Origin: Caulobacteraceae bacterium UBA3198
Lineage (GTDB): Bacteria; Pseudomonadota; Alphaproteobacteria; Caulobacterales; Caulobacteraceae
NCBI GenBank assembly: GCA_002363865.1
Contig: DEWY01000003.1
Location: 71,958-135,957 of the forward strand
Length of the DNA: 64,000 nt
Direction: 5' to 3'
Shown: positions 8,634 to 16,424 of the stretch, in pieces
How the letters are laid out: the number at the start of each line of letters is the position of its first letter
How positions within the stretch are numbered: the stretch's first letter is position 1
Notes under the pieces: generated by a model
What the model was told of the DNA's origin: nothing
The model's input: only the letters and a program-made list of their open reading frames with translations
Databases searched by the model: none
Made by a program: the position numbers and the translations under genes

Positions 8634-9721
8634 CAGATCAGCTCCACATCCACATGGTGGCGGGCCTTGACCAGGTCATAGCGGGCCGGAACCGCCGGGG
8701 GCGGCAGGTCAATCATCCGCTGCACAGCCAGGCGGGCGCGATCAGCGATCTCCGGATCGACGAACACCTCGTACTGCTCTTTGATCAGGGCTTCGTAGAT
8801 GTTCTCAAGGCTGATCCGCTTCATGTGCGGGCACAGGTTGCAGGGGCGCAGGAACTCGGTGTCCACCGCGTCCACGGCCACATTGTCGGCCATGGAGCAT
8901 TCGGTGATCAGGATCACCTGCCTGGGCTTCTTGCTCAGCACATAGTCGTTCATCGCCGCGGTCGAACCGGCGAAGTCGGAGACCTCCAGCACCTCGGCCG
9001 GGCATTCGGGGTGGGCCAGAACCTGGGCGCCCGGATAGGCGGCCTTCAGGTCCAGGATGTCCTGGGCCTCGAAGCGCTCGTGCACCTCGCAGCGACCCTG
9101 CCAGGCGATGATCTTGACGTCGGTCTGGCGCGCCACGTTACGGGCGAGGAATTCGTCGGGGATCAGGATGACGCGATCGACGCCCCATTCCTTGGCCACA
9201 TGCTCCACCACCTGCACCGCATTGGCGCTGGTGCAGCAGACGTCGGTCTCGGCCTTCACGTCGGCGGTGGTGTTCACATAGGTGACCACCGGGATGCCGG
9301 GATAGCGGGCCTTGATCAGGCGCACGTCCTCGCCGGTGATCGAGGAGGCCAGGCTGCAGCCGGCGCGCAGGTCGGGGATCAGGACGCGCTTGTCCGGCGA
9401 CAGGATCTTGGAGGTCTCGGCCATGAAGTGCACGCCGGCCTGGATGATGATGGCCGCGTCGGACCGGGCGGCCTCCTTGGCCAGGCCCAGGCTGTCGCCC
9501 ACATAGTCGCCGACCCCGTGGAAGATTTCGGGCGTCATATAGTTGTGGGCCAGGATGACCGCGTTCTTCTCCCGCTTGATGCGGTTGATCTCGGCGATCA
9601 GCGGGGCCTGGAGGCGCCACTCCATGGGCGTGACGTGCTTCTTGACCCGCTCCCAGAGCGCCTGGGTTTCGGCTTCCACCTGCGGGGTGAAGGCGAGGGG
9701 GGCAAATCCGTCGGCGGCCAT
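8633..9721 (-). CDS. nadA: Quinolinate synthase, [4Fe-4S]
   Basis: A 362-residue quinolinate synthase that condenses iminoaspartate with dihydroxyacetone phosphate. Family blocks include AVILAHNYMTPEIFHGVGDY, VHFMAETSKIL, YVNTTADVKAETDVCCTSAN and CNLCPHMK. The three Cys expected to hold the 4Fe-4S cluster are C122 (AGCSLAS), C211 (QGRCEVH) and C297 (CNLCPHM). The ATG at 9721 is chosen because a near-perfect Shine-Dalgarno sequence (AAGGAGG) sits five bases before it; an in-frame ATG much further upstream would cross the operator region. It is the first gene of the nadABC operon, directly downstream of two matching palindromes. Confidence 0.96.
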   Translation of the reverse strand: MAADGFAPLAFTPQVEAETQALWERVKKHVTPMEWRLQAPLIAEINRIKREKNAVILAHNYMTPEIFHGVGDYVGDSLGLAKEAARSDAAIIIQAGVHFMAETSKILSPDKRVLIPDLRAGCSLASSITGEDVRLIKARYPGIPVVTYVNTTADVKAETDVCCTSANAVQVVEHVAKEWGVDRVILIPDEFLARNVARQTDVKIIAWQGRCEVHERFEAQDILDLKAAYPGAQVLAHPECPAEVLEVSDFAGSTAAMNDYVLSKKPRQVILITECSMADNVAVDAVDTEFLRPCNLCPHMKRISLENIYEALIKEQYEVFVDPEIADRARLAVQRMIDLPPPAVPARYDLVKARHHVDVELI

Positions 9722-9733
9722 GGCGTCCTCCTT

Positions 9734-9750
9734 ATGCTCAAAGTGAGCAT
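9734..9750. promoter_or_regulatory. Palindromic operator candidate, nadA-proximal
   Basis: A perfect 7-base inverted repeat with a 3-base spacer: ATGCTCA-AAG-TGAGCAT. It lies 13 bases upstream of the nadA ATG, overlapping the probable leader, and shares the core ATGCTC-N5-GAGCAT with the second copy at 9801-9817. Position and duplication point to a repressor of the nadABC operon. NadQ-type NAD regulators are known to control nadABC in alphaproteobacteria and are the first candidate; the assignment is an inference. Confidence 0.65.
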
Positions 9751-9800
9751 TTCTCTGGCCCAAAAAAGCGCGCCTGCAGGCTCTTGCGAGGCGCTCTGAT

Positions 9801-9817
9801 ATGCTCAAACAGAGCAT
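9801..9817. promoter_or_regulatory. Palindromic operator candidate, nadA-distal
   Basis: Second copy of the palindrome, ATGCTC-AAACA-GAGCAT, extended by a flanking T/A pair on each side. Its centre is 67 bases from that of the proximal copy, and it lies in the divergent promoter region between nadA and the SleB-family lipoprotein gene at 9883. Both sites keep the same half-site spacing, so one dimeric repressor could bind both. Confidence 0.65.
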
Positions 9818-9882
9818 AAGCTGTCGAACCAGATATAGACCCTTAGACGCGGGATGCAAGCGCCCGCTTTTTCGCCGTCTTC

Positions 9883-11073
9883 ATGTCGCCTATAGCTGGT
9901 CCCTTGCTGGCCCGGGCCCAGCGCAGCCTCGGACATCGCTTGACCGCTCTCCTTCGACCCCTGTCCCTGCTGGCAGCAAGTCTGGTCCTGGCCGGCTGTT
10001 TGACCACCTATGACCGACCGCTCAACGCCGGCCGGGCCGAAGGTCTGGCGACTGTGGCCCGCAGCCTGTCGGATGTGGGACTGCAACGCCTCACCGCCGA
10101 TATGGACCCGGCCATGCTGGCCCTGGCGAGGCGCCACGACCCTGCGCCGCGCAAGGACTATTGGGGCCGCGTGCCGGGTTGGGAAACCTATGACCTCGCC
10201 ACCCTGCCGACCCTGGGGTTCGGCACCGCCTTCGATATGGCGGCCCGGGAGATCAACGCCTTCAAGCCCTTCGCCGACCTGCCGATCAATCCCATGGAGC
10301 CCTTCATCCTGCGGGCCTCGCGACAGGACCAGGCCCAGGCCCTGCGCTGTCTCAGCCAGGCCATCTATTACGAAGCCGCCCGGGAGCCGCGGGAGGGCCA
10401 GCGGGCGGTGGCCCAGGTGGTGCTGAACCGGGTGCGCCATCCGGCCTATCCCAACTCGGTCTGCGGCGTGGTCTTCCAGGGCTCGGCCCGCAGCACGGGC
10501 TGTCAGTTCAGCTTCACCTGCGACGGCTCCCTGACCTGGGCGCCGGAGCCGGGGCTCTGGCGTCAGGTGGAGGCGGTGGCCCGGGAGGCCCTGGAGGGCT
10601 TCGTCGAGACCGGCGTGGGATCAGCCACCCACTATCACGCCGACTATGTGGCGCCTTACTGGGCCCCGACCCTGGTGAAGATGACGAAGGTCGGCGCGCA
10701 CATCTTCTATCGCTGGACAGGGCCGATGGGCGAGCCGCCGGCCTTCACCAGCCGCTATGTCGGCGGGGAGGAGAACCTGTCGGTGGCCATCCTGGGGGGC
10801 GTCGACGCCCGCACCCAGGGCCTGTTCAACGCCGGTCAGGCCCTGGCGCCTGGCCGCAAGGTGACCCTGGCCCTGGCCGGCGAGGTGCGCACCTATGAGG
10901 TGGCCGAGCCCGGAAGCGGGGAGGCGGGGACCCGCCTGGCCGGCGTGCTGCAGCCCACCCGCCGCCAGCCGACTCCTGAAGAGGTCCGCCAGATCAATGA
11001 GCGTCTGGCGCAGGTGGAGGCCGAGCTGAACGGGGCGGACCCTGATGTAGGTCTGCCGCCTATAGCTCCGTGA
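9883..11073 (+). CDS. SleB-family cell wall hydrolase, lipoprotein
   Basis: A 396-residue protein with a lipoprotein signal (LAASLVLAGC, lipidated Cys near residue 39) and a SleB/Hydrolase_2 domain at about residues 150-280: CLSQAIYYEAAREPREGQ, QVVLNRVRHPAYP, VCGVVFQG, CQFSFTCDG. The catalytic Glu is in YYEAARE. It is expected to cut peptidoglycan in the periplasm from a lipid anchor. A C-terminal portion (TLALAGEVRTYEVAEPG) and a charged tail follow. It shares the pre-domain motif LARRHDP with the hydrolase at 1611-2825, so the two are paralogues with different anchors (helix versus lipid). It is divergent from nadA, and its last 14 bases overlap the convergent acetyltransferase gene. Confidence 0.88.
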   Translation: MSPIAGPLLARAQRSLGHRLTALLRPLSLLAASLVLAGCLTTYDRPLNAGRAEGLATVARSLSDVGLQRLTADMDPAMLALARRHDPAPRKDYWGRVPGWETYDLATLPTLGFGTAFDMAAREINAFKPFADLPINPMEPFILRASRQDQAQALRCLSQAIYYEAAREPREGQRAVAQVVLNRVRHPAYPNSVCGVVFQGSARSTGCQFSFTCDGSLTWAPEPGLWRQVEAVAREALEGFVETGVGSATHYHADYVAPYWAPTLVKMTKVGAHIFYRWTGPMGEPPAFTSRYVGGEENLSVAILGGVDARTQGLFNAGQALAPGRKVTLALAGEVRTYEVAEPGSGEAGTRLAGVLQPTRRQPTPEEVRQINERLAQVEAELNGADPDVGLPPIAP

Positions 11074-11548
11074 AGGCGTCCGGATAGGCCAGGGTCAGGG
11101 GCTGGTCGAAGGCGCCGTCCTCGATGGCCTGGGCCATGAAGGCCGGCGATCCCGCATAGGGCGAGGCGACCATCGCCGTGGCCTCGGCCGAGAAGCCGAA
11201 GCGGGGATAATAGTCGGGGTGGCCCAGCACGATGACGCCGTGGGCCCCGCACTCCTTGCAGAACTCCAATCCCGCCCGCACCAGGGCCGAGCCCTGGCCT
11301 TGACCCTGCTCGCCCGGGATCACCGCCATGGGAGCCAGCGCCAGGTAGAGGTTCACGCTGTCGGCCCACAGCCGGCTGAACAGGATGTGGCCGACAATCT
11401 CGCTGTCAGTCTCGGCCACCAGCTCGAAGACGGCGTCCCCGTCGGCCCGAAGCCGCTCCACCAGATCCGCCTCCGCCGCCCCCGGAAACGCGGCCAGGTT
11501 CACCGCCCGGATGGCGGCATGGTCGGCGGCGCGGGCATGTCGGATCAT
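11060..11548 (-). CDS. GNAT-family N-acetyltransferase
   Basis: A 162-residue single-domain GNAT protein. The acetyl-CoA binding loop is visible as VIPGEQGQGQGSALVRAGLE, and the C-terminal block VLGHPDYYPRFGF is typical of the YhbS-like (COG3153) branch. These enzymes transfer an acetyl group from acetyl-CoA to an amine; the substrate cannot be predicted. It converges on the SleB-family gene with a 14-base overlap of coding ends. A block of REP-like palindromes lies directly upstream of its start. Confidence 0.88.
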   Translation of the reverse strand: MIRHARAADHAAIRAVNLAAFPGAAEADLVERLRADGDAVFELVAETDSEIVGHILFSRLWADSVNLYLALAPMAVIPGEQGQGQGSALVRAGLEFCKECGAHGVIVLGHPDYYPRFGFSAEATAMVASPYAGSPAFMAQAIEDGAFDQPLTLAYPDAFTEL

Positions 11549-11570
11549 CGGGTGCTTCCTATCAACGTTC

Positions 11571-11730
11571 CGTCATGGTCGGGCTTGACCCGACCATCAC
11601 CGTCGAACTCCAGTGTTCATGGGTCCTCGGGTCAAGCCCGAGGACGACGGATTTGAGGGTGTGCTTTGCTGGAGGCGCGCCCTCGCACGACCCCTGCCAC
11701 CGTCATGCACGGCTTGACCCGAGCATCCAT
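11571..11730. repeat. REP-like palindrome cluster, left of the GIY-YIG gene
   Basis: Contains at least two stem-loops built on the same core in opposite orientations: GGTCGGG-CTTGA-CCCGACC at 11577-11595 and TCCTCGGG-TCAAG-CCCGAGGA at 11624-11644. A further CGGCTTGACCCGAG copy lies near 11709. The pairing of oppositely oriented units is like a bacterial interspersed mosaic element. Near-identical units occur on the other side of the GIY-YIG gene (12083-12241). Confidence 0.8.
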
Positions 11731-11767
11731 GCACACCCGGCGACTGCGGCAGACCCACAGACGTGCG

Positions 11768-12058
11768 CTAAACCAGCCCTGCATACAGATCGTCCCAAGT
11801 GGGGTTCACCGCTTCGATCAGGGCGATCTTCCAGTCGCGGCGATAGTGTTTGAGCGCCTTCTCCCGACGGATGGCTTCAGAGATCAGGTCGTGCGGCTCG
11901 TACCAGACCAGATGCTTGAGGCCATAGGTCTGGGTGAAGCCCGGGTAGACGCCTTCCCGGTGCTCCCACACCCGTCGAGCAAGATCTCCCGTCACGCCGA
12001 CATAGAGCGCGCCGTGCCGCCGGTTGCTCATCATGTAGACGGCCGGATAGGGCCGCAC
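11768..12058 (-). CDS. GIY-YIG nuclease-domain protein (UPF0213/YhbQ-like)
   Basis: About 96 residues forming one GIY-YIG domain: the first strand is PAVYMMSN (GIY position), the second ALYVGVTGDLARRVWEHREG (YIG position plus the catalytic Arg), followed by YGLKHLVWYE and an REKALKHYRRDWKIALIEA helix carrying the metal-binding Glu. Small single-domain members of this family are widespread, and their function is mostly unproven. GTG 12058 is chosen because it begins the domain and is preceded by a purine-rich GGGGGAGAGG; the longer frame upstream is built from the repeat block. The gene is closely flanked on both sides by REP-like palindromes. Confidence 0.8.
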   Translation of the reverse strand: MRPYPAVYMMSNRRHGALYVGVTGDLARRVWEHREGVYPGFTQTYGLKHLVWYEPHDLISEAIRREKALKHYRRDWKIALIEAVNPTWDDLYAGLV

Positions 12059-12082
12059 CCTCTCCCCCTCACCACCCGTCTT

Positions 12083-12241
12083 GCTCGGGCTTGACCCGAG
12101 CATCCATGCACACCGGCGAACTCCAATGTTCATGGGTCTTCGGGTCAAGCCCGAAGACGACGGAGTTTGGGTTTGTGCTGGGGCCAGCCAACCTCTCCGC
12201 CCACCACCTGTCGTGCTCGGGTCAAGCCCGAGGACGACGGG
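12083..12241. repeat. REP-like palindrome cluster, right of the GIY-YIG gene
   Basis: Carries TGCTCGGG-CTTGA-CCCGAGCA near 12085-12105, an oppositely oriented unit TTCGGG-TCAAG-CCCGAA near 12139-12155, and a third unit TGCTCGGG-TCAAG-CCCGAG near 12213-12233. The spacer wording (CATCCATGCACACC, then GGCGAACTCCAATGTTCATG) closely matches the left cluster, so the two blocks are copies of the same composite element. Confidence 0.8.
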
Positions 12242-12253
12242 CTAATAGGCCCC

Positions 12254-13552
12254 TCAGTCGCCCAGCACCCACTCCACGTCGGCGCCCAGGGCGTTGAGAT
12301 TCTCGACGAAGTTGGGGTGGGCGCGCTTGATCGGCGCGGCGTTGTAGATGGTCGACTTGCCCTCAATGCTGGCGGCCAGCATGAACAACGCGATGGCCAC
12401 CCGGATGATGTAGGGGCTTTCCACCTCGGCGGGGAACAGGGGCTTGCCCCCATAGGTGATCACCCGGTGGGGATCGCACAGCACGGCGTGACCGCCGAAC
12501 TTGGCGAGCTCCGAGGTCCAGCCGAGCGCGCCCTCATAGACCTTGTTCCAGAACATCACCGAACCCTCGGCCCGGACGCCCAGCGCGATGAAGATCGGCA
12601 GCAGATCAGCCGGCACATAGGGCCAGGGGGCGGCCTCCACCTTCTGCAGGATGTGGCTGGTATAGGGCTGGCGCACATGCAGCGGGCCGTCCAGCCTGGC
12701 CCGGGACCAGCCGTCCTTGTGGGTCACCTCGACGCCGAACTTGGCGAAGGTGCGGTCGATCAGCGGGAAGGATTCCGAGGCGCCGTTGCGCACCGCCACG
12801 TCGCCGCCGGTGATCGCGCCCATGGCCAGGAAGGTGGCCACCTCGTGGAAGTCGTCCTGGAAGGTGAAGGTGGTGGCCCCCAGCCGCTCGACCCCCTCGA
12901 TGGTCAGGGTCGAGGCCCCGACGCCCTGGACGCTGGCGCCCATCTGGATGAGGAAGCGGCAGAACTCCTGGACGTGGGGCTCGCAGGCGGCGTTGACCAG
13001 TTGCGAGGTTCCCTTGGCCGTGGCCGCACAGATGGCGAAGTTCTCGGTGGTGGTCACCGAGGCGTAGTCCAGCCAGTGGCGGGTGGCGTGGAAGCCCTCA
13101 GGGGTCGAGATCAGGATGGCGCCCTCGCGGGTCTCCACCCGGGCGCCGAAGGCCTCGAAGACCTCCAGGTGCGGATCAATCTCCCGGGCGCCCAGGGTGC
13201 AGCCCTTGGCCTCGTCCTCCAGGCTGGCCTGGCCGAACCGGTGCAGCAGGGCCGGAATGAGCATCACCGAAGAGCGCATGCCCAGCGGCAGGTGCGCCCC
13301 TTCGGCCCGGAGGTTCTCGCCGTGGTGCAGGCGCAGGGTCCCGGTGGCGTAGTCCATGTCCACCTGGCTGCCGAGCGCCTGGAAGAACTCCAGGATCTTG
13401 CGCACATCGGTGATGTCCGGCACCCGGTGCAGGACCAGGGGCGCGTCGCTGAGCAGGGTGGCGCACAGCACCGGCAGGACGGCGTTCTTGTTGGCGGAGG
13501 GCGTGATCTCGCCCCGCAGGGGGCGGCCCCCGCGTACGATCAGATTCGTCAT
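12254..13552 (-). CDS. UDP-N-acetylglucosamine 1-carboxyvinyltransferase-like (MurA family), divergent
   Basis: A 432-residue EPSP-synthase-fold protein. MurA transfers enolpyruvate from PEP to UDP-GlcNAc, the first committed step of peptidoglycan synthesis. Seen here are the N-terminal TPSANKNAVLPVLCATLLSD block (MurA has SGAKNAAL), PLGMRSSVML, and KGCTLGAREIDPHL with a Cys at residue 118 where MurA carries its catalytic Cys. The C-terminal region (YIIRVAIALFMLAASIEGKS) differs clearly from the canonical DLRASAS segment. It may be a specialised paralogue rather than the housekeeping MurA, so no symbol is assigned. It lies 29 bases downstream of trxB on the same strand. Confidence 0.8.
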   Translation of the reverse strand: MTNLIVRGGRPLRGEITPSANKNAVLPVLCATLLSDAPLVLHRVPDITDVRKILEFFQALGSQVDMDYATGTLRLHHGENLRAEGAHLPLGMRSSVMLIPALLHRFGQASLEDEAKGCTLGAREIDPHLEVFEAFGARVETREGAILISTPEGFHATRHWLDYASVTTTENFAICAATAKGTSQLVNAACEPHVQEFCRFLIQMGASVQGVGASTLTIEGVERLGATTFTFQDDFHEVATFLAMGAITGGDVAVRNGASESFPLIDRTFAKFGVEVTHKDGWSRARLDGPLHVRQPYTSHILQKVEAAPWPYVPADLLPIFIALGVRAEGSVMFWNKVYEGALGWTSELAKFGGHAVLCDPHRVITYGGKPLFPAEVESPYIIRVAIALFMLAASIEGKSTIYNAAPIKRAHPNFVENLNALGADVEWVLGD

Positions 13553-13581
13553 GGGCCCTCGTTAACCGGTCACAGGGGCGC

Positions 13582-14583
13582 CTACCAGACGCCGATCTTC
13601 TCGGCCTCGGCGTGGCTGATCGGGTTGTGCGCCTTGCGGTGGTCTTCCTCGGCCAGGAACCGCACCGCCTCAAGGGCGGCCATGCAGCCCATGCCCGCCG
13701 CCGTCACCGCCTGGCGATAGATGTCGTCGGTGACGTCGCCGGCGGCGTAGACGCCTTCGATCTCGGTCGAGGCCGTGCCGGGCTTCACATCCAGATAGCC
13801 CGCAGCGTCCATGGACAGCTGGCCTTTGAACAGTTCAGACGCCGGGGCGTGGCCGATGGCCACGAAGACGCCGGCGCAGTCGATGGTCTGGGTCTCGCCG
13901 GTCTTGACGTTCTTCAGCCGCACGCCGGTGACGCTCAGGGGATCGGTCTCGCCCAGCACTTCGTCGACCGCGCAGTCCCAGACCACCTCGACCTTGGGAT
14001 GCGCAAACAGACGTTCCTGCAGAATCTTCTCGGCCCGCAGTTCGTCGCGGCGATGGACCAGGGTGACCTTGGAGGCGAAATTGGTGAGGAACAGGGCCTC
14101 CTCCACCGCCGTGTTGCCGCCGCCGACCACCACGACATCCTTGCCGCGATAGAAGAAGCCGTCGCAGGTGGCGCAGGCCGAGACTCCGAAGCCCTGGAAC
14201 TTCTGCTCGCTGTCGAGGCCCAGCCAGCGGGCCTGGGCGCCCGTGGAGATGATCAGGGTCTCGGCCAGCCACACCTGACCGGAGTCGCACTCCAAGCGGA
14301 ACGGCCGTTTCGACAGGTCCACCTTCAGGACGATGTCGTTGATGATCTCGGTCCCCACATGCTCGGCCTGGGCCTGCATCTGCTCCATCAGCCAGGGACC
14401 CTGGATCGCCTCGGCGAAACCCGGATAGTTCTCCACATCGGTGGTGATGGTCAGCTGGCCGCCCGGCTGCAGGCCGGCGATCAGAACAGGGTTCAACAGG
14501 GCCCGGGCCGCATAGACCGCGGCGGTATAGCCGGCGGGGCCGGACCCGATGATGAGGCAGCGTGTGGTGCGAGGCTCAGACAT
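13582..14583 (-). CDS. trxB: Thioredoxin-disulfide reductase
   Basis: A 333-residue flavoprotein that passes electrons from NADPH through FAD to thioredoxin. Visible are the FAD motif IIGSGPAGYTAAVYAARA, the redox-active pair C137-A-T-C140 (SACATCDGFFYRG), the NADPH-binding GGGNTAVEEALFL and the C-terminal FAD-contact segment GVYAAGDVTDDIYRQAVTAA. Length is standard. Its start at 14583 faces the pseI-type gene at 14800 across a 216-base divergent promoter region, in which no other gene is seen. Confidence 0.96.
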   Translation of the reverse strand: MSEPRTTRCLIIGSGPAGYTAAVYAARALLNPVLIAGLQPGGQLTITTDVENYPGFAEAIQGPWLMEQMQAQAEHVGTEIINDIVLKVDLSKRPFRLECDSGQVWLAETLIISTGAQARWLGLDSEQKFQGFGVSACATCDGFFYRGKDVVVVGGGNTAVEEALFLTNFASKVTLVHRRDELRAEKILQERLFAHPKVEVVWDCAVDEVLGETDPLSVTGVRLKNVKTGETQTIDCAGVFVAIGHAPASELFKGQLSMDAAGYLDVKPGTASTEIEGVYAAGDVTDDIYRQAVTAAGMGCMAALEAVRFLAEEDHRKAHNPISHAEAEKIGVW

Positions 14584-14799
14584 GGGTCCTATTTAGAGAA
14601 GATTCCGCGATGCGCGAGGGCGCGGGCGCAACAAGATGATCCCTCAGCCGTGCGATCCCCTGGGCAGGCGGCCGCCGCCGGGGTCGGATTGGGCGCCGTT
14701 TTGGGGGTATTTCGCGCCCGAAAGGGCCCGAAAAGGTCGATTTAACGCACTGTTCTGAGGTGCCTCGTTAGACTGTCTCCCATTCACGGGGACTGCGTC

Positions 14800-15861
14800 G
14801 TGCCTGAGCTGACCGACATCGAGATCGCCGGCCGCAAGATCGGCCCGGGCTGCCCGCCATTCGTGATCTGCGAGCTGTCGGGCAACCACAATGGCGACCT
14901 CGACCGCGCCCTGGCCATGATCGATGCGGCGGCGGCCACCGGCTGCGACGCCATCAAGATCCAGACCTACACCGCCGACACCATCACCATGGATGTGGAC
15001 CGGCCGGAGTTCCGCATTGAGGGCGGGCTATGGGACGGCCGCAGCCTGCATGAGCTCTATCAGGAGGCCCAGACCCCCTACGAATGGCATCCGGCCCTGT
15101 TCGAGCGGGCCCGGGCCCGGGGCGTGATCCTGTTCTCCAGTCCGTTTGACGAGAGCGCGGTGGACCTGCTCGCCAGCCTGGAGGCGCCGGCCTACAAGAT
15201 CGCCTCCTTCGAGGCCGTGGATCTGCCGCTGATCGCCTATGCGGCGCGCCACGGTAAACCGCTGATCATTTCCACGGGCATGGCCAATCTGGCCGAGATC
15301 GAGGCGGCCCGGGACGCGGCCCTTTCGGCCGGCGCGGCCGGGGTCGTGCTGCTGCATTGCGTGTCCAGCTATCCGGCCAGCTTCGCCGACGCCAATCTGC
15401 GCACCATTCCGGACATGGCCGCCCGGTTCGGCTGCCCCATCGGGCTGTCGGATCACACGCCGGGGACGGCCGCGGCCGTGGCCGCCGTGGCGCTCGGCGC
15501 CTGCGTGATCGAGAAGCACTTCACCCTGGCCAGGTCCGATGGCGGCCCGGACGCGGCGTTTTCCCTGGAGCCGGATGAGTTTTCGGCCCTGGTGTCCGAC
15601 ACACGCTCAGCCTGGGAGGCCCTGGGGGCGGCGCAATACGACCTGCTGGGGTCGGAGCGGGCCAACGCCCAGTTCCGCCGCTCGCTCTATGTGGCCGCCG
15701 ATGTGAAGGCTGGCGTCCGGATCACGGCCGCTGATGTCAGGTCGATCCGTCCAGGCCTTGGCCTTCGGCCCGAACACCGCGACGCCGTGGTCGGGCGGGT
15801 GGCGACCCGTAATCTCAAGCGCGGCGAACCGCTGGCCTGGGACATGCTCAGCGAGGCCTAG
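14800..15861 (+). CDS. pseI: Pseudaminic acid synthase (NeuB family)
   Basis: A 353-residue NeuB-family aldolase with a C-terminal SAF (antifreeze-like) domain. It condenses a 6-deoxy-hexosamine with PEP to make a nonulosonic acid. The TIM-barrel part shows VICELSGNHNGDLDRALAMI, DAIKIQTYTADTITMD, ILFSSPFDESAVDLL, YKIASFEAVDLPLI, IISTGMANLAEI and IGLSDHTPG; the SAF part starts near RRSLYVAADVKAG. The sequence is nearer PseI than NeuB or LegI (for example IQTYTAD and SSPFD), and pseG and pseH are adjacent, which supports the assignment. Translation starts at GTG 14800. Its TAG stop overlaps the antisense stop of pseH at a CTAG palindrome. Confidence 0.9.
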   Translation: MPELTDIEIAGRKIGPGCPPFVICELSGNHNGDLDRALAMIDAAAATGCDAIKIQTYTADTITMDVDRPEFRIEGGLWDGRSLHELYQEAQTPYEWHPALFERARARGVILFSSPFDESAVDLLASLEAPAYKIASFEAVDLPLIAYAARHGKPLIISTGMANLAEIEAARDAALSAGAAGVVLLHCVSSYPASFADANLRTIPDMAARFGCPIGLSDHTPGTAAAVAAVALGACVIEKHFTLARSDGGPDAAFSLEPDEFSALVSDTRSAWEALGAAQYDLLGSERANAQFRRSLYVAADVKAGVRITAADVRSIRPGLGLRPEHRDAVVGRVATRNLKRGEPLAWDMLSEA

Positions 15862-16424
15862 GTCAGGTCGTAGCCCTTGGCGCGCAGGCGTTCGCGGCTA
15901 GCCTCGCGCACTTCGACCCAGTCGTCGGCCAGAAGGCCCAGGCCCACCACGTCGCGGGGCTGGCCATTCTTCCAGACATGCTGGCGCAGCAGGGCTTCGC
16001 GGCGGAAGCCGAAGGATTCGTGCAGCTTCCAGACAGCCTCGTTCTCCACCAGCACCTCGCACCAGAGCCTGGAGAGGGCCAGCGCGCCGAACACGTGCTC
16101 GATGACCCAATATTCCACATAGGCGCCGACGCCCTTACCCCGCACCGATGGCGAGGCGAGGTAGTAGGCCCAGGCGCAGCGGCGGTTGACCGGCGAGATG
16201 TCGGCGAGGTTGGCCAGGCCCACCGGCTCACCGTCCAGTTCGATGATCCAGTAGCGGCGGGCCGGGTCCGACAGCGCCGCAGCGAACCAGCGGGCGTGGT
16301 CGGCCTCGCTGATCTGCGCGTCTGTGTACATCCACTGGGCTACGTCGGGCTGGTTGCGCCAGACGCGCAGCCGGTCCCGGTCGGCGGGGGTCACATCGCG
16401 CAGCAGGACCTGCGGACCGGCCAT
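15858..16424 (-). CDS. pseH: UDP-4-amino-4,6-dideoxy-N-acetyl-beta-L-altrosamine N-acetyltransferase
   Basis: A 188-residue GNAT-fold acetyltransferase. It begins LLRDVTPADRDRLRVWRNQP and carries the RimJ/RimL-like cofactor region SVRGKGVGAYVEYWVIEHVF and the C-terminal ENEAVWKLHESFGFRREALL. PseH acetylates the 4-amino group of the altrosamine intermediate in CMP-pseudaminic acid synthesis. Identification rests on family resemblance plus the neighbouring pseG and pseI genes. It overlaps the upstream flavoprotein gene by one base (TGATG) and converges on pseI, sharing the stop-codon palindrome. Confidence 0.85.
   Translation of the reverse strand: MAGPQVLLRDVTPADRDRLRVWRNQPDVAQWMYTDAQISEADHARWFAAALSDPARRYWIIELDGEPVGLANLADISPVNRRCAWAYYLASPSVRGKGVGAYVEYWVIEHVFGALALSRLWCEVLVENEAVWKLHESFGFRREALLRQHVWKNGQPRDVVGLGLLADDWVEVREASRERLRAKGYDLT

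Noticed and set aside
11571..12241. CRISPR-like array
   Set aside because: Repeat units are palindromic, irregularly spaced and in both orientations; no uniform spacers.
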